Shown here in pieces: positions 43,755 to 51,591 of a DNA stretch of 64,000 nt. Where the stretch lies: NCBI RefSeq assembly GCF_014712675.1, contig NZ_JACXSI010000006.1, forward strand, positions 1 through 64,000, read 5' to 3'. Numbering within the stretch: the stretch's first letter is position 1; the number at the start of each line of letters is the position of its first letter. The position numbers were made by a program, and so were the translations under genes. Below the pieces are notes generated by a model. It ran no database searches and was not told where the DNA came from. It worked only from the letters and a program-made list of their open reading frames with translations. The DNA comes from Peribacillus faecalis. Its GTDB lineage: Bacteria > Bacillota > Bacilli > Bacillales > DSM-1321.

Positions 43755-44879
43755 TTATAAATTTTTCTCATTTCTAATGTTATCTTCATACATTGCTTTC
43801 ATCATTTCAGCAATTTGTTCATTATCGTAACATTTACCTTGATACTCTGCTGCAGCTACCCTTGCCATTACTTCTATATAAGAAAAAGCTAAGGCAGTCG
43901 TTAATATTGACGCAGTAGAACCACTAATTACTCCCCCTGCAACAGTACCGACTCCCGGAATTAGTTTAAGTAAATTTGAAACGATATATCTTCCCAAGAA
44001 TGTAGCTCCCCCACTGCCCCCAATTGAAGCCACAATTCCACTTAGTAACGCTTTGTCTAAAGAAACCCCAAATATTGCTGTTATGTGAGCTAACATTCCT
44101 ACTTGCATAGGTACTAATATTGCAGCGTCTGAAAATGGAATCGGGGTAAAACCAGCCCCAAAACTACCAGCAATATAACTAGTTGACCAAATCCTTGCCT
44201 CTTTTACTTTTCCTTCAATATCAACTTTCTGAGCATTATTAAAAGACTTTTTTACTCCTTCGGGTAAAATCTCATATGTTTTTCCAACTAACTCTTTTAG
44301 CCCATATGAAGGAATAGATATATCTTTAGTTATTTTGAATGGCTCAGCTAACACTGTTTGAACTGCCTTTAAATTAAGATTCAATTCTTCAATGACTTTC
44401 TTAAATTCAAAAGCTCCTTCACCATAACTTTGTGTCAAAACAAGAATTACTGGTACCTTTGTTGCAAGTGTATTAATTAATTCTATTTCTATTTCTTCAA
44501 TTCGGTTTGAATTTGAATTTATACAATACCATATTGCATGTATATATTCTTTTTCATCTTGATTTAGATATAGTTCATCTATTTTACTATTAATTTCATT
44601 AATAATTTCTTCTTGAACTTCACCTTTCAACTCTAAGCCTTTAGTATCATATATGCATAGGGGTATTCCACTTTTTGTAATCTTTCTCAAGCGTTTAGTT
44701 ACTGGTTGTCCAATACCGGTTTCTGCTAGATTTTCTCTAAAAACATTATTTATTAAAGTACTTTTTCCTATACCTGTTTTGCCAATAATCATAATATTAA
44801 CTGGCATTAACTTATTAATTTCTTCCCTAGTTTTATTAAAAATATCGTCAATAATATCAGAAGCCGTTTGAGTAGCCAT
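43755..44879 (-). CDS. DUF697-type membrane-associated GTPase
   Basis: A 374-residue protein. The N-terminal GTPase domain has G1 GKTGIGKST (33-41), a G2 Thr in IGQPVTKRL, and G3 DTKGLEL. The G4 position reads LVLTQSYG, so the usual NKxD/TKxD is altered to TQ, which may relax guanine specificity. The C-terminal part (about 230-350) has hydrophobic, Gly-rich hairpins (AGSFGAGFTPIPFSDAAILVP, GVGTVAGGVISGST) as in DUF697/YcjF-like GTPases, which associate with membranes. RBS GAGGTG precedes the ATG. It is isolated between tRNA-like and pseudogene debris; the function is unknown. Confidence 0.8.
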   Translation of the reverse strand: MATQTASDIIDDIFNKTREEINKLMPVNIMIIGKTGIGKSTLINNVFRENLAETGIGQPVTKRLRKITKSGIPLCIYDTKGLELKGEVQEEIINEINSKIDELYLNQDEKEYIHAIWYCINSNSNRIEEIEIELINTLATKVPVILVLTQSYGEGAFEFKKVIEELNLNLKAVQTVLAEPFKITKDISIPSYGLKELVGKTYEILPEGVKKSFNNAQKVDIEGKVKEARIWSTSYIAGSFGAGFTPIPFSDAAILVPMQVGMLAHITAIFGVSLDKALLSGIVASIGGSGGATFLGRYIVSNLLKLIPGVGTVAGGVISGSTASILTTALAFSYIEVMARVAAAEYQGKCYDNEQIAEMMKAMYEDNIRNEKNL

Positions 44880-45336
44880 AATAACACCTCAAATATTTAT
44901 AATAATACTCCACTTCTTTAGTTATACCCAGTTGGTATAATACAGTAACCACAACCATAACATAATTTAGCAAACAAACAGATTAACATAAATTTTACTA
45001 ATCTTACTCCTTAACAACACTTTTTCTGTGTAAAATTTGTGTAAAACGATACCAAATCCTATCGTTTTCTATCTTGTACTCTAAAAACAAAAAAGCCCAC
45101 AAACGCTGATTTAACAATATTTGTGAGCTTTCTCTAGCGATTAATCTTGGCATGAATTAATCAAATGATACCGGTGTTCGGGGTCGAACCATTAAGTTCA
45201 GTTATACTCTTATCACCATTCATTAAAGATTGGTTCAGCAATGTAATCTACCTAAAAGCTCTTCAATAATTTATATATATATCACCTTATATCCCAAAAC
45301 ATAAAAAAGGCTTGGAGTCACCTCCAAACCTTTCAA
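44880..45336. other. Intergenic region with terminator and tRNA-like fragment
   Basis: 457 bases without a gene. On the minus strand a tRNA T-arm/acceptor-like piece (45190-45166: GGTTCGACCCCGAACACCGGTATCA) is followed by a terminator hairpin GCTCACAAA/TTTGTGGGC with a T-run (45130-45087), the same layout as the fragments at 15.8 and 41.1 kb. The Rieske-gene terminator (45303-45335) closes the region. Confidence 0.5.
45303..45335 (-). terminator. Terminator of the purine-oxidation operon
   Basis: AAAGG-x-TTGGAG/CTCCAA-x-CCTTT hairpin followed by TTTTTTATG on the minus strand, directly after the Rieske oxygenase stop. Confidence 0.85.
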
Positions 45337-46320
45337 TCAAGCTGTCCCAAACGTAACCCCACTCTCCCGCAACATCTTCCGATAAGCAATACTCAACCGA
45401 TCGCAAACAAGATGCAGTTCCGCCTGCAAATCGAGCGGCAGCAGTTCAGGCTTTTGGTTTTCGACTATGATTTTGTCTTGTTCTAGTAGTGTGTTTTGGA
45501 AATCGATGAATACTTGCGGGTCGTCGTCGAGTGCGTAGTTTCGTTCCATAATCATAAAGGCTATGCTTTTTTGTTCGTTTACAGGAAGGACGATCAGGAA
45601 CAGTTTAAAAAAATCATTGGACTCCTCGGTTATTTTCATCAGTGAGACAGTGAGCGGACTGTACACTTTGTATGTGTATTTAGAAATGACGGGGTAGCCT
45701 CTTCCGTCAGGATCGGGCTGGTACACGTCGATCTCATCGGTGACGAGAATGCCGTTTTCGTTATGGACGCGGTAGTCGTTTATTTCGGCATATTGCGTGT
45801 CGCCTAGCAATCCTTCATGGACGAACATGAGATGAGAGACATCGAGGAAGTTTTCGATTACTCTCGGACCGGCTGCCTCGACATCGTATGGTCCCATCAA
45901 CACTCTCGCCAATGCCAGGTCGTCCAGTTTTTCATCGCCAATTAGCGGGATGTCTTGCTCAGGCTTCGTTAACGAGACCCAAACAAGACCGTATGCTTCT
46001 GTACAATAGTAAGCTGTCACCTTTGCTTTGGACGGGATAGCCTGATTTTTCGGCAGAGCAGGGATGCGCGTGCATACCCCGCAAGCATTATACGTCCAAC
46101 CGTGATACGGGCAGACAATTTCATCATCAACAACTGTTCCAAGTGATAATGGCACTCCTCGATGAATGCACAAATCTTTAAAAGCATGAATGCCCTTTGT
46201 TGTGCGAAAGACGACGACTTTTTCACCAAGAACTTCCACTGACTTCGGATTTGCCTTCAAATCATTAGAAATCATGACTGGATGCCATTGATGGAGCAAA
46301 ACAGGATCTTTTACAATCAT
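45337..46320 (-). CDS. Rieske non-heme iron oxygenase, methylxanthine N-demethylase-like
   Basis: A 327-residue oxygenase alpha subunit. The Rieske [2Fe-2S] ligands are Cys51-x-His53 and Cys70-x-x-His73. The mononuclear iron site is in ENFLDVSHLMFVHEG (Asn157, Asp160, His163, His168). Motifs on both sides (SLGTVVDDEIVCPYHGW, IPSKAKV, and the C-terminal LSIAYRKMLRE) resemble Pseudomonas NdmA/NdmB, which N-demethylate caffeine and other methylxanthines. RBS AAGGAGG precedes the ATG. It is the last gene of an operon for purine uptake and xanthine dehydrogenase, so a purine-derived substrate fits. No reductase partner is encoded in the window. Confidence 0.85.
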   Translation of the reverse strand: MIVKDPVLLHQWHPVMISNDLKANPKSVEVLGEKVVVFRTTKGIHAFKDLCIHRGVPLSLGTVVDDEIVCPYHGWTYNACGVCTRIPALPKNQAIPSKAKVTAYYCTEAYGLVWVSLTKPEQDIPLIGDEKLDDLALARVLMGPYDVEAAGPRVIENFLDVSHLMFVHEGLLGDTQYAEINDYRVHNENGILVTDEIDVYQPDPDGRGYPVISKYTYKVYSPLTVSLMKITEESNDFFKLFLIVLPVNEQKSIAFMIMERNYALDDDPQVFIDFQNTLLEQDKIIVENQKPELLPLDLQAELHLVCDRLSIAYRKMLRESGVTFGTA

Positions 46321-46334
46321 CTAGCGTCCTCCTT

Positions 46335-47459
46335 TTATTCTGGGATGGTTCCTTTAATGCCTTTTACAAACCAGTTCATTGCCAAAATTTCTTCGACTGT
46401 CATGCTCTCGCCTTCTGGAACTCTCAGCTCGCCCTTTTGATCATAAATCGGACCTGCGAATACTTCGAGTTTGCCGTCGATAATTTCTTGACGTTTCGCT
46501 TCAACAGCGTCTTGTACTTCTTTCGGAACACTTTTACCAAAAGGCGCAATGTCAGCCATATCCTCTTTCAGCCCCCATAAATGAGCTTCTGGCTCCCAAG
46601 TTCCGTCAATCACACTTTGAACGGTTTGCACATAAAATTCTCCCCAGTTTAAAACAGGATTTGTAATATACGTATCCGGCGCATACTTGTTCATGTCGGA
46701 GTCATTACCCATTCCCCACACCCCGCGCTCAGCTGCTGCTTGAATGCCGGCAGGAGAATCTTGATAATTCGCTAAAATATCAATACCTTCATCAAGTAAG
46801 CTGACAGCTGCCTGTCTTTCTGCTGTCGGATCATACCATGTGTTACTCCACAATACTGACACTTCAATATCCGGATTGACACTTTGCGCTGCCAATGTGA
46901 AGGCGTTAATCGTATAAATAACTTCTGGAATCGGGAATGCGCCAACGTAGCCGATTTTATTGTTTTTTGTGATGGCACCGGCCGCTAAACCAGATAAGTA
47001 GCCTGATTCATAGCCTTTTGCCTGGTAGATGCCGACATTTTCAGCTGTTTTATAGCCGGTAGCATGCATGAATACCACGTCAGGATACTTCTTTGCGACA
47101 TTGATAGTCGGATCCATATAACCGAAGCTAGTTGTAAAAATAATATCGTGATTTTGCGCTAGTTCCTCGATGACACGCTCCGCATCGGGACCTTCGGGAA
47201 CATTTTCCACAGTCGTACTTTTAATGCTGAATGTTTCATCAACCAATTGTCGGCCTTTGTCATGCTCGAATGTCCAACCGCCATCACCAGGAGTGCCGAT
47301 ATAAACAAAACCTACTCTCGGCTTTTCTTCCTTTTCTTCGACCGATACATCTTTCTCCGGCTCTTTTTCCTCAGATTCAGACTTGGAAGTTCCTTGCGAA
47401 CATGCCGCCATTACGAGCAAAAACATCATTACCAATACCGAGAACAATTTCTTTTTCAA
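46335..47459 (-). CDS. BMP/PnrA-family nucleoside or nucleobase-binding lipoprotein
   Basis: A 374-residue solute-binding lipoprotein; the lipobox VMAAC places the lipidated Cys at residue 20, followed by a Glu/Lys-rich linker. The mature part has the BMP fold with GFVYIGTPGDGGWTFEHD at its start and the NDSDMNKYAP motif near residue 255. BMP proteins of this subfamily bind purine nucleosides or nucleobases. The start is TTG at 47459 with AAGGGGGA seven bases upstream. It belongs with the two permeases and ATPase directly upstream in the operon. Confidence 0.9.
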   Translation of the reverse strand: MKKKLFSVLVMMFLLVMAACSQGTSKSESEEKEPEKDVSVEEKEEKPRVGFVYIGTPGDGGWTFEHDKGRQLVDETFSIKSTTVENVPEGPDAERVIEELAQNHDIIFTTSFGYMDPTINVAKKYPDVVFMHATGYKTAENVGIYQAKGYESGYLSGLAAGAITKNNKIGYVGAFPIPEVIYTINAFTLAAQSVNPDIEVSVLWSNTWYDPTAERQAAVSLLDEGIDILANYQDSPAGIQAAAERGVWGMGNDSDMNKYAPDTYITNPVLNWGEFYVQTVQSVIDGTWEPEAHLWGLKEDMADIAPFGKSVPKEVQDAVEAKRQEIIDGKLEVFAGPIYDQKGELRVPEGESMTVEEILAMNWFVKGIKGTIPE

Positions 47460-47491
47460 TATAAATCCCCCTTTTCATTGTTCAAATTCAT

Positions 47492-48421
47492 TTAAAACCT
47501 TTGCTCACGGAAATACGGCACTCCTAATGATTGCGGCTCGATTGATGGTTTGTTGCGATTTTTCCAGCCGACAAACATCAGCACGACAATTGTCGCAATA
47601 TATGGAATCATCTTCAGGAAATAAGATGGAATCCCTAACTCAAATAATTGAATGCGGAAGCCGAGCGCGTCGAGCCCACCAAAGAAATAGGCACATAGCA
47701 AGGCGTACAACGGATTCCAACGGGCAAAAATGATGAGCGCGATCGCAATCCAGCCTCTGCCTGAAGTCATGCCTTCAATCCAGTTCGGCGAATATACCAT
47801 GATTAAGTAATAGCCGGCCATCCCCATCAGCATTGAGCCGGCGATGACATGCAGGTAACGGACCTTCAGAACGGAAATGCCCATTACATCCGATGTTGAC
47901 GGATTATCACCGACTGCCTTCAAATGAAGACCCCACGATGTTTTGTACATGTACAAATATAAAAATACGGCCAGTACAATGCTGATCCATATAAATACAT
48001 CTAAATTGGAAAACACAGTCCCGATTATCGGAACATTTTCCAGAAAGCCAAGTTCCAGCTTCGGGATGGTTACCGGTAAAGCCACGCCAGCAATCGATCT
48101 TCCTAAATAGGCGCTCAATCCTGTTCCAAATAGTGTAATCGCCAAGCCGCTGACAATTTGATTTGCCCGCAGAGTAATCGTCAAAAATGCATGGATAAGA
48201 CCTAAGCCACCTGCTGCCAGAAGCGAAACAAGCAAGGTAAGGGCCAAGTTCTCCGTTTTCAGAAAGACAATACACGACATGACAGCCCCGACAAGCATGA
48301 TGCCTTCGGTGCCGAGGTTGATGATGCCTGCTTTTTCATTTAAAATACCGCCCAGTATCGCGAATAATAACGGAGTGCCGCCTGATATGGCTGCGGCAGC
48401 CACTAGCGCAATCGAATCCAT
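47492..48421 (-). CDS. Nucleoside/nucleobase ABC importer permease (NupQ/YufQ-like)
   Basis: About 309 residues, eight or more membrane helices, BPD_transp_2 family. The segment GGILNEKAGIINLGTEGIMLVGA is diagnostic of the inner-membrane permeases of purine nucleoside importers (NupQ, BmpC types), as is LKAVGDNPSTSDVMGI. ATG at 48421 lies five bases after GGAGGG and is preferred over the codon at 48427. It forms a heterodimer with the product of the preceding gene. Confidence 0.9.
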   Translation of the reverse strand: MDSIALVAAAAISGGTPLLFAILGGILNEKAGIINLGTEGIMLVGAVMSCIVFLKTENLALTLLVSLLAAGGLGLIHAFLTITLRANQIVSGLAITLFGTGLSAYLGRSIAGVALPVTIPKLELGFLENVPIIGTVFSNLDVFIWISIVLAVFLYLYMYKTSWGLHLKAVGDNPSTSDVMGISVLKVRYLHVIAGSMLMGMAGYYLIMVYSPNWIEGMTSGRGWIAIALIIFARWNPLYALLCAYFFGGLDALGFRIQLFELGIPSYFLKMIPYIATIVVLMFVGWKNRNKPSIEPQSLGVPYFREQRF

Positions 48422-48433
48422 AACCACCCTCCT

Positions 48434-49537
48434 TTAAACTTTTCTTCTGATTCGAAATTTGCTAATCATATCACCGCCAATCAAGCAGAAGAGAATCGCT
48501 CCCTGCAGCATCAATGAAAATGAAGAAGGCAATCCGATTGTTTGGACGCTGTACCCGCCGACAATCAATCCTCCAATTAATACAGATGTGACAAGCATCG
48601 CAAACGGATTTAGTTTGGCAAGCCACGCGACGATAATTGCTGTATAGCCATAGCCTGGCGAAATGCCGTACATGAGGCGGTGAGCCACGCCTGATACTTC
48701 AATCGCTCCCGCGAAGCCCGCTAATCCGCCGCTCAGCATCATGACTATTAAAATATGTTTGTTGATTTTGATACCGGCATTTTTAGCGGCGATCGGGTTC
48801 GCTCCCAATAGCTTAAGTTCATAGCCCCATCGCGTTTTCGCAAGCAGAAAAGCAAAAATAACAACTGCAATTAACGCAAAGATTAAGCCGATATGGAGTC
48901 GGGTACTGCCGATGTTGGATAGCATTTGGAATGGATTGAAAATTGGCGTTCCCGGGAAATTAAATCCTTCGGGGTCGCGCCATGGTTCAAAGACGAGATA
49001 ATCAAGAAGTAAAAGTGCCACGTAGTTTAACATTAAAGATGTAATCAGTTCGTTCACTTGAAAATATGTACGCGGGATGGCTGTGAACAAGCCCCAAACC
49101 GCACCTGCTGCCACACCGGCAAGCATCATGAGCGGGATGTACAGCGCACCCGGCAAGTTCGGCATGAAAATCGTAATCGAAGTCGCGCCGATTGCCCCTA
49201 AAATGAATTGCCCTTCTGCGCCAATGTTATAAACAGAAATGCGATACGCAATAGAAATGCCGAGCGCACAAAGCAAAAGCGGGGTTGCCTTCACGAGCGT
49301 TTCGCTAAAACCGAAGCTTGAGCCGAAAGCGCCTTGGACCATCTTCCCATAAACAGTGAGCGGATTCATTCCGTTCACGGCGATGAAAATGGCGCATATT
49401 ACGAGCGCGGCAGCAATCGAGAGAAGCGGTACAAAAAAACTGCCTGTCTTTTTATGTGCGTCATATTCCAGTTTAAAAGGGATGAAAGCTAATCCTTTCG
49501 GGGACTCCGGCTGTTCGTACGACGTTTTCTGATTCAT
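48434..49537 (-). CDS. Nucleoside/nucleobase ABC importer permease (NupP/YufP-like)
   Basis: A 367-residue permease, about ten helices, BPD_transp_2 family. The IAYRISVYNIGAEGQFILGA and LKLLGANPIAAKNAGI segments match NupP/YufP. Its ATG overlaps the stop codon of the ATPase gene (ATGA), implying translational coupling. It pairs with the smaller permease that follows after 12 bases. Confidence 0.9.
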   Translation of the reverse strand: MNQKTSYEQPESPKGLAFIPFKLEYDAHKKTGSFFVPLLSIAAALVICAIFIAVNGMNPLTVYGKMVQGAFGSSFGFSETLVKATPLLLCALGISIAYRISVYNIGAEGQFILGAIGATSITIFMPNLPGALYIPLMMLAGVAAGAVWGLFTAIPRTYFQVNELITSLMLNYVALLLLDYLVFEPWRDPEGFNFPGTPIFNPFQMLSNIGSTRLHIGLIFALIAVVIFAFLLAKTRWGYELKLLGANPIAAKNAGIKINKHILIVMMLSGGLAGFAGAIEVSGVAHRLMYGISPGYGYTAIIVAWLAKLNPFAMLVTSVLIGGLIVGGYSVQTIGLPSSFSLMLQGAILFCLIGGDMISKFRIRRKV

Positions 49538-51072
49538 TGCGCCACCCCTTCCCGGACGCTCAACCCTGCCATCAATTGTCCGATTCTCTCCTTATCGGCT
49601 TCTCCTCTGGCAAGCTCGCCATTGATTTTGCCGTTAAATAAAACAAGAATGCGATCTGACAATTGTATCACTTCGTCCAAGTCTTCAGATATCAGCAAGA
49701 CACCGCTGCCTGCACTGCGTCGCTCAAGCAGCATTTTATGCACCGCCTCCGTTGCCGCGACATCAAGTCCCTGTGTCGGATGAACAGCAATCATCAGCTT
49801 CGGCTCCAAATCAATTTCTCTCGCAAATAGAAGCTTTTGCTGGTTACCTCCTGAGAGCTGACCAACAGGGCTTTGCAAATCAGGTGTTCGCACATCAAAG
49901 CTACTCACCAGACTCTTAGCCCAATGTTCATTTTTCTTCTTATTAAGGACACCATATTTAACTCGTCCCTTACTGCGATAAGACTTTAACAACAAGTTTT
50001 CAACGACTCCCAAGCTTCCTGCCAAACCGCTTTTCATACGGTTTTCAGGGATATGAGCGATACCTTTGTCAATCAAGGCTTTAACGCTCGGCGATTCCAA
50101 ATATTCTCCGTTAAATATCACTTCGCCTGAAGACCATGGAATCAATCCTGTCAGCGCTTCTGCCAGTTCTTTTTGTCCGTTTCCGGCAACACCGGCAATG
50201 CCGACGATTTCATGCTCGTGGATCGTGAAATCGACACAGTCGACAGCATTCAGCCGATGCTCATTTTTCACAACCAGCGCTTCTATCTGCAAAATCGGTT
50301 TGCCGATGTCGATTTGTTCGATATGAATCGCTGAAGACACCTCATGCCCAACCATTAACTGCGCAAGCTCTTGCACAGACGTTTCTTCACAATTCATCTG
50401 CGCAATCATTTTTCCTTTGCGCATAACAGAGATACGGTCAGCAATTGCCATTACTTCTTTTAATTTGTGTGTCGTAATAATCATCGTTTTGCCATGCCTC
50501 TTCAGCTCCCGCATCGTTGCGAACAGCTGCTCAACCTCACCGGGCGTCAAAACAGAGGTCGGCTCATCAAAGATGATAATATCTGCGCCGCGATACAATG
50601 TTTTGATGATTTCCACCCGTTGCTGCTCCCCGACAGATAGCTGCCAAACCGGGACTGAACCAGGAAAACTGAGACCATATGTTTCGGCAATATTTTCGAT
50701 CTCTGCTTTCATTTTTTTCATCCAAGCCGTACCGTGCCAGATGCGTCCTTTACGACCTAAAATAATATTTTCAATCGCGGTCAAAGTTTCTACGAGCTTA
50801 AAGTTTTGATGCACCATCCCGATTCCGAGCGCCATCGATTCCTTCGGCGAGCGAATATAACAAGGAACTCCGTTAATCGCAATCGTGCCGCTGTCCGCTT
50901 TGTATACGCCAGCAAGCATGCTCATGATTGTGCTTTTCCCTGCACCGTTTTCCCCCAGCAGCGCATGAATCTCGCCTTTCTTTACGGCAAAATTGACATG
51001 ATCACTCGCTGTCACTTCACCGAACTTTTTGACAATATCCGTCATTTCTACCGCATAAGTCAAAGACTTCAC
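49534..51072 (-). CDS. Nucleoside/nucleobase ABC importer ATPase, tandem-domain (NupO/YufO-like)
   Basis: A 512-residue ATPase with two ABC domains, as in NupO/YufO and RbsA. Domain 1: Walker A GENGAGKST, signature LSVGEQQR, Walker B IIFDEPTSVLTP. Domain 2: a degenerate Walker A (GVAGNGQKELA), signature LSGGNQQK and a Walker B segment in which the usual DEPT reads AVHPT, as is normal for these asymmetric ATPases. GTG at 51072 overlaps AGGAGG; TTG at 51063 has better spacing and may be the start. It lies 3 bases after the xanthine dehydrogenase FeS gene, joining transport and oxidation in one transcript. Confidence 0.92.
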   Translation of the reverse strand: MKSLTYAVEMTDIVKKFGEVTASDHVNFAVKKGEIHALLGENGAGKSTIMSMLAGVYKADSGTIAINGVPCYIRSPKESMALGIGMVHQNFKLVETLTAIENIILGRKGRIWHGTAWMKKMKAEIENIAETYGLSFPGSVPVWQLSVGEQQRVEIIKTLYRGADIIIFDEPTSVLTPGEVEQLFATMRELKRHGKTMIITTHKLKEVMAIADRISVMRKGKMIAQMNCEETSVQELAQLMVGHEVSSAIHIEQIDIGKPILQIEALVVKNEHRLNAVDCVDFTIHEHEIVGIAGVAGNGQKELAEALTGLIPWSSGEVIFNGEYLESPSVKALIDKGIAHIPENRMKSGLAGSLGVVENLLLKSYRSKGRVKYGVLNKKKNEHWAKSLVSSFDVRTPDLQSPVGQLSGGNQQKLLFAREIDLEPKLMIAVHPTQGLDVAATEAVHKMLLERRSAGSGVLLISEDLDEVIQLSDRILVLFNGKINGELARGEADKERIGQLMAGLSVREGVAQ

Positions 51073-51075
51073 CTC

Positions 51076-51591
51076 CTATTGTTCTTTATTGGCTAAACAT
51101 TGCACCGCTCGTATAATACCTCCGTAGCCGGTGCAGCGGCATAAATTGCCGGACAAAGCTTCTTTAATGTCACATTCGCCCGGTGACGCATTTTCATTAA
51201 GCAGTGCTTTTGCCGCAATAACCATACCAGACGTGCAGTAGCCGCATTGAAAGCCGCCTTCCTGCAAAAAAGCTTCCTGCACTTCATCAAGCTGAGTTCC
51301 TGCAACCCCTTCGATTGTCGTAATTTTTTTGTTGTTTACCTGAAAAGCCATCAGCAGGCAAGCATTAGCAAGTTCTCCGTCGACAAGCACTGAACAAGCA
51401 CCGCACCTCCCGATTCCGCACGAAACCTTCGTGCCAGTCAAATACAATTTATCCCGTAACAAGTCAACAAGTTTTTCAGTCGGGTGCACCTGCAATTCGT
51501 ACTGCACACGATTGACATTTATATAAAGGGTCATTTTTTGCCGGTCGTTCACATATAAAAAGTTTTGCAGCTCACCATTTTTCACATCCAT
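51076..51591 (-). CDS. pucE: Xanthine dehydrogenase-type iron-sulfur subunit
   Basis: A 171-residue small subunit of a molybdenum hydroxylase carrying two [2Fe-2S] clusters. The plant-type cluster is bound by CGIGRCGACSV and a following Cys (ANACLL); the second by CGYCTSG and CRCTGYGG. Length fits the family. It overlaps the molybdopterin subunit by 10 bases. It transfers electrons from the Mo site to FAD. Confidence 0.93.
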   Translation of the reverse strand: MDVKNGELQNFLYVNDRQKMTLYINVNRVQYELQVHPTEKLVDLLRDKLYLTGTKVSCGIGRCGACSVLVDGELANACLLMAFQVNNKKITTIEGVAGTQLDEVQEAFLQEGGFQCGYCTSGMVIAAKALLNENASPGECDIKEALSGNLCRCTGYGGIIRAVQCLANKEQ

